Shown one piece after another: positions 42,253 through 50,313 of a stretch of 50,313 bases of DNA. Made by a program: the position numbers and the translations under genes. The notes under the pieces are model-generated. The model saw only the letters and a list, made by a program, of their open reading frames with translations. It had not been told where the DNA came from and made no database searches. Within the stretch, counting starts at the first letter, position 1; every line of letters starts with the position of its first letter. Where the stretch lies: NCBI GenBank assembly GCA_046152955.1, contig JBJXGA010000099.1, positions 1-50,313 of the forward strand. The letters are read 5' to 3'. This DNA is from SIAF01 sp046152955 (GTDB lineage Bacteria; Planctomycetota; Planctomycetia; Planctomycetales; Planctomycetaceae).

Positions 42253-44681
42253 TCCTCATCCTCCACGCGGGCCAGGTCGGACGGGAGAGGGGCGGCGGAA
42301 TCCTCGAGGCCGTCCAATTCCTGGGCCAGTTGCATCTGCGCCTGATACAGGCGGTAATAGGCCCCCCCCGCGGCGAGTAACTCGGCATGATTGCCGATTT
42401 CCACAATCCGCCCCCGTTCGAGCACGACCAGCCGGTCGGCCTTGCGGAGCGTGCTCAAACGGTGGGCGATGGCGATCGTCGTGCGGCCCCGCACGAGATT
42501 GTCCAGCGCTTCCTGAATCTGCCGCTCGGTCTGCGTATCCACTGAAGAGGTCGCTTCATCCAGAATCAGAATCCGCGGATCGATGAGCAGTGCCCGCGCG
42601 ATCGAGATCCGCTGTCTTTCACCACCAGAAAGCGTCTGGCCCCGTTCTCCCACCAGCGAATCGTAGCCGTCCGGAAGCTGGAGGATGAAATCGTGCGCCC
42701 GCGCCGCCCTGGCCGCCGCGACGATTTCCTCCCGCGTCGCCTCGGGTCGCCCATAAGCGATATTGTCGGCGATGGTTCCGAAGAACAGGAACGGCTCCTG
42801 CAGTACGATTCCGATGTTCCGCCGGTATTCGCTCACCGGGAACGAACGAATGTCGGCGCCGTCCACCAGGACCGCCCCGTCGCTGACGTCGTAAAACCGG
42901 CACACCAGATTGACGAGCGTGCTCTTGCCCGCGCCGGTCGTTCCCACCAGGCCGATCATTTCCCCCGGCCGAATCGCCAGACTCACTCCGTCGATGATCT
43001 GGCGATTGCCGAACCGAAAGCTGATGTTGGCCAGCTCAATCGCCCCTTGGAGTCTTCCCGGATGGACCGGGCGAGCCGGCTCAGCGACCGTGGGAACCCG
43101 GTCGAGAATCTCAAAAATCCGCTGGGCGCTCGCGGCGGCGCGCTGCGTGATCGTCGCCATCCGGCTCATCGACTCCAGGCGGGTGTAAATCCGCGTCACG
43201 AACCCCAGCGAGGCGGTCAAAACCCCCACCGAAATCCGCTGGTGGTAAATCTCCCAGGCCGCCACTCCCCACACCACGAGCAGACCCACCTGGTTCAACA
43301 CGGCGACGAGCGGCCAGAAGAACGTCCACACCGCGTTGACCCGGTCGTTGGCCGCCAGAATCCGGTCGTTCGCTCCCTGAAACCGCCCCACCTCCCGCTG
43401 CTCCTGCGCGAAGGCTTTCACCACGCGAATGCCGGGAATCGTATCGGCCAGGATGCTCGTCATTTCCCCCCAGGCGCGGCTGCCATGCAAAAACCCGTGC
43501 GTCAGCGCTTCGCGGAGCCGGTAGGTGAGTCCTCCAACGATCGGAAACGTGAGCAAAGCCGCCAGCGCCAGAAACGTGTCTTTGGTGAAGAGGATGACCA
43601 CCGTGAGGGTGATCATCAGCAGGTCGGTCAGGAAATCGGTGAGGTTGTCCGAGAGGAAATTGCAAATCCGATCGGTGTCGCTGCTGATGCGGGCCACCAG
43701 ATCCCCCGTCCGTTTGGCCCCGAAGAAATCGAGCGACAACCGCTGCAAATGCTGATACGTTGTCGTCCGGAGATTGGCGCTGATCCGTTCGCTGACCCAG
43801 GCCAGTACCCATCCTTGCCACCATCCCAGACCCCATGCCAGGATCGCCGCGCCAGCCATTCCCGCCAGATACCAGGGGACGCGTCGGAATGGCTGTCCCC
43901 CCGTCTGCTGAATTGTCGTCAGCCGGTCCGCCGCTTCCTGATTGGTCAATTCCCCTTGCTCCAACCGCTGGCGGACTTCGGCCACCTGGCTGTCGTAGGG
44001 GAGCAAAATTTCGTCCACCAGCGGTTCCGTGACGAGGATCGGAATCAGCCCCACCGCCGTCGTTGCCAGCGTCAACACCAGTCCCAGCGCCAGGGTTCCC
44101 AGGTGCGGCTGCGCGAATCGGAACAATCGCAACAGCGAACCGACGTTGGCGGCCGGCTCCGGCTCTTCCGGTTCGGGGATCTCGGTTTCAATGGCCGGGG
44201 CGGTTCCGGGCTGACCCTGGCGGAGTCGTTCAAACGCTTCCTGCAACAGAGCGGGATCGCTGGCGCTGCCGAGCGTAAAGTTCCAGGCGGCCAATCTGCG
44301 ATCGGATCCGAGCGCTTCCAGGACACCCAGTCCCCCTCGGTCATGAATGGCCAGGGACTGGATTTCCGCGAGGTTCCACGAATTCCAGGCCGGGGGTGCG
44401 GCGTCGGTCGGCGGGGAGGCTGTTGCCAGGAGTCTCCGATCGGTCAAAACCACGATCCCCTGGGCAAACTCCAGACGGGGGCCGAGATTGGGGAGAAAAA
44501 TCGCCACAACCGACTCATCAGCCGTGAGTTGTGATAAGACAACTCCGTCGGCGATGGAGGCTGGTCGGGGGGAATCGTCAGGGGATAATGGCACTGCAGA
44601 ACGACTCCCGGCGGGACTGGGGGATCTCCAAGCCCTGGATGCGATTCGTGTACTTTCTGATCGGCCTCCATTAGAATGCAT
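42249..44681 (-). CDS. Cyanophycin-associated ABC transporter (fused permease-ATPase)
   Basis: An 810-residue half-transporter exporter. Residues about 45-175 are an unusual N-terminal domain with a PH-like strand pattern (GIVVLTDRRLLATAS, WNLAEIQSLAIHDRGGLGVL). Residues 185-520 are the type I exporter membrane domain, with a Gln/Glu-rich insertion around 222-265. The ATPase domain has Walker A GTTGAGKST at about 580-588, LSGGERQ at 684-690, Walker B LILDEA at 705-710 and H-loop AHRLS. Substrate is unknown; cyanophycin-related dipeptides or amino acids are guesses from context. ATG 44681 follows AAGGG at 44689-44693. It diverges from the first cyanophycin synthetase gene. Confidence 0.9.
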   Translation of the reverse strand: MHSNGGRSESTRIASRAWRSPSPAGSRSAVPLSPDDSPRPASIADGVVLSQLTADESVVAIFLPNLGPRLEFAQGIVVLTDRRLLATASPPTDAAPPAWNSWNLAEIQSLAIHDRGGLGVLEALGSDRRLAAWNFTLGSASDPALLQEAFERLRQGQPGTAPAIETEIPEPEEPEPAANVGSLLRLFRFAQPHLGTLALGLVLTLATTAVGLIPILVTEPLVDEILLPYDSQVAEVRQRLEQGELTNQEAADRLTTIQQTGGQPFRRVPWYLAGMAGAAILAWGLGWWQGWVLAWVSERISANLRTTTYQHLQRLSLDFFGAKRTGDLVARISSDTDRICNFLSDNLTDFLTDLLMITLTVVILFTKDTFLALAALLTFPIVGGLTYRLREALTHGFLHGSRAWGEMTSILADTIPGIRVVKAFAQEQREVGRFQGANDRILAANDRVNAVWTFFWPLVAVLNQVGLLVVWGVAAWEIYHQRISVGVLTASLGFVTRIYTRLESMSRMATITQRAAASAQRIFEILDRVPTVAEPARPVHPGRLQGAIELANISFRFGNRQIIDGVSLAIRPGEMIGLVGTTGAGKSTLVNLVCRFYDVSDGAVLVDGADIRSFPVSEYRRNIGIVLQEPFLFFGTIADNIAYGRPEATREEIVAAARAARAHDFILQLPDGYDSLVGERGQTLSGGERQRISIARALLIDPRILILDEATSSVDTQTERQIQEALDNLVRGRTTIAIAHRLSTLRKADRLVVLERGRIVEIGNHAELLAAGGAYYRLYQAQMQLAQELDGLEDSAAPLPSDLARVEDEE

Positions 44682-45052
44682 CCCCAAGCCCTTGGGAAGT
44701 TACGACTCCGAGTGCGACCGGTCGGCAAGAAGCCCCCGGCGGTTTTCAGGGTCAAGGCGTGACCAATTCAGCCCGACAACTTGGCGGAAGGGCGATCGGA
44801 CGCCACAGTGCCTCACGGATGGACCAGACCGAGATTGAGGAAAAATCGTTTCCGAAGTCTCGCTGCGGATTTTGTGATTGGCGTCCCATTCCCGGACCGT
44901 AATACCTTGGCTGCCCAGAGCAGATTTTGCAAATCGCGCCCCATTCCCGCTCCCGAGACGCTTAGGCCACTGGGGAGCGATCGTATCGGCAATTCCCTCC
45001 GCTGTTGATTGGCCGTGTGGACTGGAGTCCACACTCCTGTGAAACATTTGTC
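44682..45052. promoter_or_regulatory. Divergent control region of the cyanophycin locus
   Basis: A 371-base region between the ABC transporter and cyanophycin synthetase genes. It should hold both promoters. It has two direct copies of CCCATTCCCG, at 44885-44894 and 44940-44949 (55 bases apart), and a palindrome described separately. No gene seen. Confidence 0.5.
45015..45034. promoter_or_regulatory. Perfect palindrome 18 bases before cyanophycin synthetase start
   Basis: GTGTGGACT (45015-45023), GG, AGTCCACAC (45026-45034): perfect 9-bp arms. No Shine-Dalgarno match stands before the ATG at 45053, so this hairpin could affect translation, or the DNA palindrome could be a dimeric regulator's operator. 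It might also be a chance or dispersed element. Confidence 0.45.
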
Positions 45053-47707
45053 ATGGAAATTCGGAAGATTCTCACGCTGCGCGGCCCGAACGTCTGGTCG
45101 CGGCATCCGGTTCTGGAAGCCTGGGTGGACCTTGAGGATTGGAAGGACTCTCCGTCCGATTCGATCCCCGGCTTCAACGACCGGTTGATGGCCTGGCTTC
45201 CGACGATGATCGAACATCGGTGCAGCTACGGCGAGCGGGGGGGGTTTTTCCAGAGGCTGCGGGATGGCACCTATCCGGCGCATATCCTGGAACACATCGC
45301 CATCGAACTGCAAACACTGGCGGGAACCACCGTCGGTTTCGGCAAGGCGCGCGAGACCTCCGAAGAGGGGGTCTACAAAGTGGTCGTGCGCTATCGCGAA
45401 GAGCAACTCGCCCGGGCCTGTCTGTTCGCCGGAAAGGAGCTGCTGTTAGCGGCCATCGCCGACCGTCCCTACGACGTCCAGGAGGAAGTCCGCAAGCTGC
45501 GACTCCTGGCCGACCGCTATTGTCTGGGGCCCAGTACCGCGGCGATCGTTTCGGCAGCCGAGGCGCGCGGAATCCCTTCGCGCCGATTGAACGCCGGGAG
45601 TCTCGTGCAGCTTGGGTACGGCTCCCGGCAACGTCGCATTTGGACCGCCGAGACCGATCGTACCAGCGCCATCGCCGAATCGATCGCTCAGGACAAGGAA
45701 CTCACTAAGACGCTGCTCCGGGCCGGCGGGATCCCCGTCCCCGAGGGGCGTCTGGTCACCGACACCGAGGACGCGTGGGACGCGGCTGTCGAGGTCGGGT
45801 TGCCGGTGGTGGTCAAGCCGCGTGATGGCAATCATGCCCGGGGGGTGTTCACCAACCTGACGAACAAGTTGCAGGTACAGACATCGTTTGACTTTGCCGA
45901 GCGCGAAGGCAACGGCGTCATCGTCGAGCGCTTCGCCCCCGGAAACGAACATCGGCTGCTGGTGGTGGGAAGCAGCCTGGTGGCAGCGGTTCGGGGAGAG
46001 GCGGCGCACATTGTGGGAGACGGCCGCAGGACTGTGACTGAACTCATCGACCAGCAGCTCAATTCCGACCCCCGCCGTGGAGAGGACGAATCCTTCCCGC
46101 TGAGCCTGATTGAGTTCGATCCGGTCACGCTGAGCCAATTGGAGCGTCAAGGATATCAGCCCAATTCGATTCCTCCCGATGGGGCGACAATCCTGGTGCA
46201 GCGTAACGACAACCTGTCGATCGACGTGACCGACGACGTACATCCCGCGACCGCGGCCCATGCCGTGCTCGCAGCGCAAATCGTCGGTCTCGACGTGGCG
46301 GGATTGGATCTGGTCGTCGAAGACATTTCGAGTCCCCTGGAGCCGCAGGGAGGGGTGATCGTCGAGGTCAACGCCGGACCGGGGCTGGTGATGCATCTGA
46401 AGCCTTCGGTCGGGACTCCGCGTCCGGTGGGCGAAGCGATCGCCGATACGTTGTTTCCCGCCGGGGAAACCGGGCGAATCCCTATCGTTTGCGTCACCGG
46501 GACGAATGGCAAGACAACGGTGACCCGGCTGGTGACGCACCTCTGGCGGTCGACCGGGCGGTTGGTGGGAATGACCTGCACCGACGGGATCGACGTCGGA
46601 GGCCGGACGGTGGAACTGGGGGATTGCAGCGGTCCGCGCAGCGCTCGCAAGGTGCTGCTCAATCCGCAGGTGGAAGGAGCTGTCTTCGAGACCGCTCGCG
46701 GCGGCATTCTTCGCGAAGGGTTGGGTTTCGACCGGTGCGACGTGGCGATCGTCACCAATCTCGCTGAGGCGGATCACCTGGGACGTTCGTACATCGACAC
46801 TCCCGAGCAGATGTTTACGGTCAAACGTTGCGGCGTGGACGTCGTGCTCCCCAGTGGGACGGCGGTCCTCAAAGCGGACGACCCGCTGGTGGCGGACATG
46901 GCGCCCTTGAGCGCTGGCGCGGTCACGTTTTTTGCGCTGGACGGCGCCCATCCCGTGATCGCCTCGCATCGGGAACAGGGGAAGCGCGCAGTCTTTGTGC
47001 GCAATGGACAGATCGTTCTGGCGAATGGGGCCGCTGAACACATCGTGGCGCCGGTTGCCGAATTGCCCATGACGCACGGGGGGCGAATTCCATTCCAGGT
47101 GGAGAACGCGCTGGCGGCCGTCGCGGCTGGCTGGGCTCTGGGATTGACTCCCGAGGCGATGGCCGCACGTCTCAAGGCGTTTCAGGGAGATGGGGCGGAC
47201 GATCCCGGTCGCTGCAACGTGATGGAATGGCGCGGGGCCACGCTGATCGTCGACGACTGTCACAACTCGTCGGCGTTGGCGGCGCTGATCGTCGGGCTCG
47301 ACGCCTTTATTTGTTCGCGGCGGACTGCAGTGTATTCGGCGGGAGACGGGAGACGCGACGCCGACATCATCCGCCAGGGGACACAACTGGGTGAGGCGTT
47401 CGACCGGGTGGTGTTGTATGACGACGCTTCGGCGGCGGACCGCGCGCCGGGAGAGGTGGCGGAGTTGCTGCGACAGGGTTTGGCGAATGGATCGCGGGTT
47501 TCCCGGATCGACGAGATTCGCGATCACGCCGCCGCAGCGCTGGAGACGCTCCAGGGGGCTGGGCCGGGTGACCTGATCGTTCTTCAAACTGCGGACGATC
47601 AGGTCGAGTCGATATTAGAACTTGTCCGTGGAGTGATGTCGCCGGAGGCGATTCCATCGCGTCCGGCGACGCGGGAACTCCCAGAGCCGGCCTCCGCCGG
47701 TTCCTGA
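45053..47707 (+). CDS. cphA: Cyanophycin synthetase paralogue 1
   Basis: Makes the Asp-Arg polymer cyanophycin from Asp, Arg and ATP. The 884-residue protein has the three-domain layout: N domain (1-160), ATP-grasp domain (about 161-475) and Mur ligase-like domain (476-884, P-loop GTNGKTT at 483-489, ETARGGILREGLGFD). It keeps the HILEHIAIE motif of the N domain (H77, E80, H81, E85), associated with the zinc-dependent cyanophycin-cleaving site. Two differences: the canonical NLSTGG-type loop of the ATP-grasp domain is NLSIDVTD, lacking about five residues, and the Mur ligase D-Y-[AG]-H-N motif is D734-D-C-H-N. Start at 45053 is where the conserved IRKILTLRGPNVWS begins. The second paralogue follows 84 bases later. 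Confidence 0.93.
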   Translation: MEIRKILTLRGPNVWSRHPVLEAWVDLEDWKDSPSDSIPGFNDRLMAWLPTMIEHRCSYGERGGFFQRLRDGTYPAHILEHIAIELQTLAGTTVGFGKARETSEEGVYKVVVRYREEQLARACLFAGKELLLAAIADRPYDVQEEVRKLRLLADRYCLGPSTAAIVSAAEARGIPSRRLNAGSLVQLGYGSRQRRIWTAETDRTSAIAESIAQDKELTKTLLRAGGIPVPEGRLVTDTEDAWDAAVEVGLPVVVKPRDGNHARGVFTNLTNKLQVQTSFDFAEREGNGVIVERFAPGNEHRLLVVGSSLVAAVRGEAAHIVGDGRRTVTELIDQQLNSDPRRGEDESFPLSLIEFDPVTLSQLERQGYQPNSIPPDGATILVQRNDNLSIDVTDDVHPATAAHAVLAAQIVGLDVAGLDLVVEDISSPLEPQGGVIVEVNAGPGLVMHLKPSVGTPRPVGEAIADTLFPAGETGRIPIVCVTGTNGKTTVTRLVTHLWRSTGRLVGMTCTDGIDVGGRTVELGDCSGPRSARKVLLNPQVEGAVFETARGGILREGLGFDRCDVAIVTNLAEADHLGRSYIDTPEQMFTVKRCGVDVVLPSGTAVLKADDPLVADMAPLSAGAVTFFALDGAHPVIASHREQGKRAVFVRNGQIVLANGAAEHIVAPVAELPMTHGGRIPFQVENALAAVAAGWALGLTPEAMAARLKAFQGDGADDPGRCNVMEWRGATLIVDDCHNSSALAALIVGLDAFICSRRTAVYSAGDGRRDADIIRQGTQLGEAFDRVVLYDDASAADRAPGEVAELLRQGLANGSRVSRIDEIRDHAAAALETLQGAGPGDLIVLQTADDQVESILELVRGVMSPEAIPSRPATRELPEPASAGS

Positions 47708-47791
47708 AGTGCCTTCCGCGGGATGCTGGAGTTTTTTGCTGCGAGCAGTTCAATCCGTTTGTCACAGGCCATTCAGTATCAGGATTTCGAC

Positions 47792-50313
47792 ATGCAAATC
47801 CGCGGCATACGAGCTTTGCGCGGCCCCAATATCTGGACCCGTCTCACTGCGCTGGAGGTGACGATCGATCTGGGAGGGATGAAATTCCCGATCCGAGAGA
47901 TCCCCGGCTTTGAGACACGGTTGCGGGAATGGTTGCCGTCGCTGTACGTCGCCACCTGCCATGCGTGCAGTGCCGACAAACTCGAGGCGACTCCCGGTTC
48001 ATGGACGCTGGCGCAGGTGATCGAGCGGGCGGTGTTCGCCCTGCAGAATCATGCCGGCTCAACGATCGGCTTTAGCAAAACGATTTCCGCGGGAGAACCG
48101 GGTGTCTTCAAGGTGGTCGTCGAGTACCGCGAAGAAGAAGTCGCTCGTCGCGCCCTGGAGATTGCCCAGCGATTGCTGGACGCCGCGATTCACGACCGTC
48201 CCTTCGACATTCTCACGGAAATCCAGCATTTACGGGCGCACGACCAGCAGATTCGGCTTGGTCCCAGCACCGGGTCGATTGTCCGGGCAGCGCTGGCGCG
48301 GGGCATTCCCGCACGCCGCATGAACGACGGCAGCCTGGTGCAATTCGGCTGGGGTTCGCGGCAACATCGAATTCTCGCCGCCGAAACCGATCGGACCAGC
48401 GCCATTGGCGAATCGATCGCCCAGGACAAAGAACTGACCAAGAGCCTCCTCAAGTCGGTCGGCGTACCGGTCCCCGAGGGGCGCCCCGTCCAGGATGCGG
48501 AAGAAGCCTGGAGCGTGGCTTGCGAGATCGGCCTGCCGGTGGTGGTGAAGCCGCAATATGGCAACCAGGGACGTGGCGTGGCGGTCAATTTGACCACCCG
48601 CGAGCAGGTCATGGCCGCGTTTGAAGCGGCCCGGTCGGAGGGGTCGTCGATACTCGTGGAGAAATTCGCTCCTGGCTGCGACCAGCGGCTGCTGGTGATT
48701 GGCGACCAGCTCGTCGCCGCCGCCTGCCGCGAACCGCCGCGAGTCATTGGGGACGGCGTGCGGACCATCGAAGAACTGGTGGCCGAGGTCAATCTCGATC
48801 CGCGCCGCGGCGAAGATCACGCCACGTCGCTGAGCAAACTGCGTTTGGATGCGATCGGGCTGGCGGTCCTCGCGGAACAGGGATTGACTCCTTCCAGCGT
48901 CCCGTCGCAAGGGACGGTGGTCGTCCTCCGTCGCAATGCCAATTTGAGCACCGGCGGGACTGCTGCCGACGTCACCGACCTGGTGCATCCAGACGTGGCG
49001 GCCCGCGCCGTCGATGCCGCGCGGATCGTCGGTCTGGACATTGCAGGGGTGGATGTCGTCTGTTGCGACGTGGGGCGACCTCTGGAGGAACAGGGGGGGG
49101 TGGTCGTGGAGGTGAACGCCGCCCCTGGGCTGCGGATGCATCTGGAACCTTCGTCCGGCAAACCGCGACCGGTTGGGGAAGCGATCGTCGAGACAATGTT
49201 TCCCGCTGGAGACAATGGCCGAATTCCGGTGATCGCCATCACAGGAACCAATGGAAAGACAACCACCACGCGGCTGACGGCGCACCTGTTGCGGGCCACT
49301 GGACGGCACGTGGGGATGACCTGCACCGACGGGATCTACCTGGACGAACGGCGGATCGACACGGGGGACTGCAGCGGCCCCAAGAGCGCCCGAGCGGTAC
49401 TGCTCAATCCACGAGTGGACGCGGCTGTCCTGGAAACGGCACGAGGCGGGATCCTGCGCGAAGGTCTGGGGTTCGATCGCTGCGACGTGGCCGTTGTGAC
49501 CAACATTGGCGAAGGGGACCACCTCGGCATGGGGGGGGTCGAAACTCCCGAACAGCTTGCGGCCGTCAAACGGACAATTGTGGAGAACGTCTCCTCCGCA
49601 GGTTACGCGGTGCTCAACGCCTCGGATCCGATGACCGTGGCGATGGCCCCCTATTGTCCCGGAGAGGTGATCTTTTTCGCGCTGGATGCACGGCATCCCT
49701 TGCTTGTGGCGCATCGCGCCCGTGGCGGCCGCGCGGTTTTCGTGCGCAGCGATGCGGTGTATTACGCTCAGGGAGATGTGGAGACACGCGTGGCGCCGTT
49801 GTCGGCGGTGCCGCTCACGCACCACGGTCGAATTGGGTTTCAGGTGGAGAATGTCCTGGCGGCGACGGCCGCCGCGTGGGGGGTGGGAATCCCGGTGGAG
49901 GCGATCCGCAGCGGCCTGGCGACTTTCACCAACGACTCGCGGCAGACGCCCGCGCGGTTCAATCTGTTTGAATACGGCGGAGCCACGGTGGTCGTTGATT
50001 ACGGGCACAACGCCGATGCACTCTTGGCGCTCATCGACGCCATCAGTCGCTTGCCGCACGATCGCCGGTTGGTCGTCTACACCGCGGCCGGCGACCGCCG
50101 GGACATCGACATCATCCGCCAGGCGGAGATCATCGGCAATGGCTTCGATCAAGTGATCATCTATGAAGATCAATGCACCAGGGGACGGCCGGACGGTGAC
50201 GTGATCCGCCTCATGCGGCAAGGATTCGCCCAGGCGGCCCGGCTGGTCGAGGTTTTTGAAACGCGCGGAGAGTTCGTCGCCATCGAAGCCGGGCTGCGGC
50301 GCCTGCGTCCGGG
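47792..50313 (+). CDS. cphA: Cyanophycin synthetase paralogue 2 (truncated by window end)
   Basis: Second synthetase, same strand; 840 residues are seen before the window ends, close to full length. It begins MQIRGIRALRGPNIWT and has AGGA at 47781-47784, seven bases upstream. The ATP-grasp domain keeps the ANLSTGGTAADVTD loop missing in paralogue 1, and the Mur domain has GTNGKTT and the standard VDYGHN. The N-domain motif has become QVIERAVFA (Q75, E78, R79, A83), so the H-x-x-E-H hydrolytic site is lost. GNHGRG of the ATP-grasp loop is GNQGRG. It probably acts with paralogue 1 in one polymer-making system. Codon use looks the same as its neighbour. Confidence 0.92.
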   Translation, partial: MQIRGIRALRGPNIWTRLTALEVTIDLGGMKFPIREIPGFETRLREWLPSLYVATCHACSADKLEATPGSWTLAQVIERAVFALQNHAGSTIGFSKTISAGEPGVFKVVVEYREEEVARRALEIAQRLLDAAIHDRPFDILTEIQHLRAHDQQIRLGPSTGSIVRAALARGIPARRMNDGSLVQFGWGSRQHRILAAETDRTSAIGESIAQDKELTKSLLKSVGVPVPEGRPVQDAEEAWSVACEIGLPVVVKPQYGNQGRGVAVNLTTREQVMAAFEAARSEGSSILVEKFAPGCDQRLLVIGDQLVAAACREPPRVIGDGVRTIEELVAEVNLDPRRGEDHATSLSKLRLDAIGLAVLAEQGLTPSSVPSQGTVVVLRRNANLSTGGTAADVTDLVHPDVAARAVDAARIVGLDIAGVDVVCCDVGRPLEEQGGVVVEVNAAPGLRMHLEPSSGKPRPVGEAIVETMFPAGDNGRIPVIAITGTNGKTTTTRLTAHLLRATGRHVGMTCTDGIYLDERRIDTGDCSGPKSARAVLLNPRVDAAVLETARGGILREGLGFDRCDVAVVTNIGEGDHLGMGGVETPEQLAAVKRTIVENVSSAGYAVLNASDPMTVAMAPYCPGEVIFFALDARHPLLVAHRARGGRAVFVRSDAVYYAQGDVETRVAPLSAVPLTHHGRIGFQVENVLAATAAAWGVGIPVEAIRSGLATFTNDSRQTPARFNLFEYGGATVVVDYGHNADALLALIDAISRLPHDRRLVVYTAAGDRRDIDIIRQAEIIGNGFDQVIIYEDQCTRGRPDGDVIRLMRQGFAQAARLVEVFETRGEFVAIEAGLRRLRP

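Noticed and set aside
47708..47791. Intrinsic terminator between the two cyanophycin synthetases
   Set aside because: A T-run exists near 47732, but no stable stem stands directly before it; the GCCGG pair lies inside the upstream gene about 40 bases away.
45446..50221. Very long minus-strand frames (713 and 663 residues) opposite the cyanophycin synthetases
   Set aside because: They are antisense to clear conserved domains, have no recognisable motifs, and are expected in GC-rich genes with strong third-position bias. The same holds for frames opposite the helicase, the lipoxygenase, the YyaL-type gene and the ABC transporter.
1..50313. tRNA, rRNA, CRISPR array, insertion sequence or known anti-phage system
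   Set aside because: I saw no T-arm/anticodon-arm combination, no regularly spaced direct repeats, no transposase and no recognisable defence operon. The kinase-AAA protein resembles STAND architectures but its neighbours point to lipid oxidation.

Overview
The window is planctomycete chromosomal DNA, GC-rich and densely coded. The evidence is protein content almost confined to Planctomycetes and relatives: a DUF1549/DUF1553 cytochrome-like protein followed by a Tat-exported DUF1501 protein and a PPC-domain protein, and a membrane-bound-dehydrogenase/HEAT/cytochrome c pair. Many genes are read from clear AAGGAG-like ribosome binding sites, but TTG and GTG starts also occur. I saw no rRNA, tRNA, CRISPR array or insertion sequence.

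Layout. 1-4.3 kb: a DEAD-box RNA helicase translationally coupled to an FKBP-type prolyl isomerase, then a small lipoprotein and a CNNM/CorC-type membrane protein on the minus strand. 4.7-10.8 kb: the DUF1549/1553, DUF1501 and PPC-domain trio, all exported. 11.1-18.6 kb: a protoglobin-coupled hybrid histidine kinase, a receiver-ATPase regulator, a truncated pyruvate-kinase-like protein and the glycogen debranching enzyme GlgX, all on plus, suggesting redox or oxygen sensing next to storage-carbon metabolism. 18.6-19.16 kb: a gene-free stretch with three copies of a 29-nt palindromic repeat. 19.2-23.8 kb: an SGNH-hydrolase/dehydrogenase fusion overlapping a HEAT/cytochrome c partner.

34.5 down to 23.8 kb (minus strand) is a five-gene run: a YyaL-type thioredoxin lipoprotein with a DsbD-like tail, a complete iron lipoxygenase, a 1476-residue Ser/Thr kinase with degenerate cyclase, AAA and TPR regions, a protein that looks remotely catalase-like, and a membrane protein. 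A lipoxygenase abutting a giant sensor kinase and followed by a possible heme enzyme is a candidate bacterial oxylipin system.

34.6-41.5 kb is a mosaic of small genes: a nucleotidyltransferase-fold protein between two related hairpin repeats, a TIGR01777 epimerase, a SIMPL protein, the remnant of a ParA/MinD-like ATPase broken by an in-frame stop, a SEC-C protein, a MOSC protein, YidD and an acidic lipoprotein. 41.8-50.3 kb is a cyanophycin locus: DUF1854 protein and ABC exporter on minus, diverging from two tandem cyanophycin synthetase paralogues on plus (the second cut by the window end). The two paralogues have lost different conserved motifs, which suggests division of labour. The window thus combines carbon storage (GlgX), nitrogen storage (cyanophycin), and signalling modules built from multi-domain kinases.
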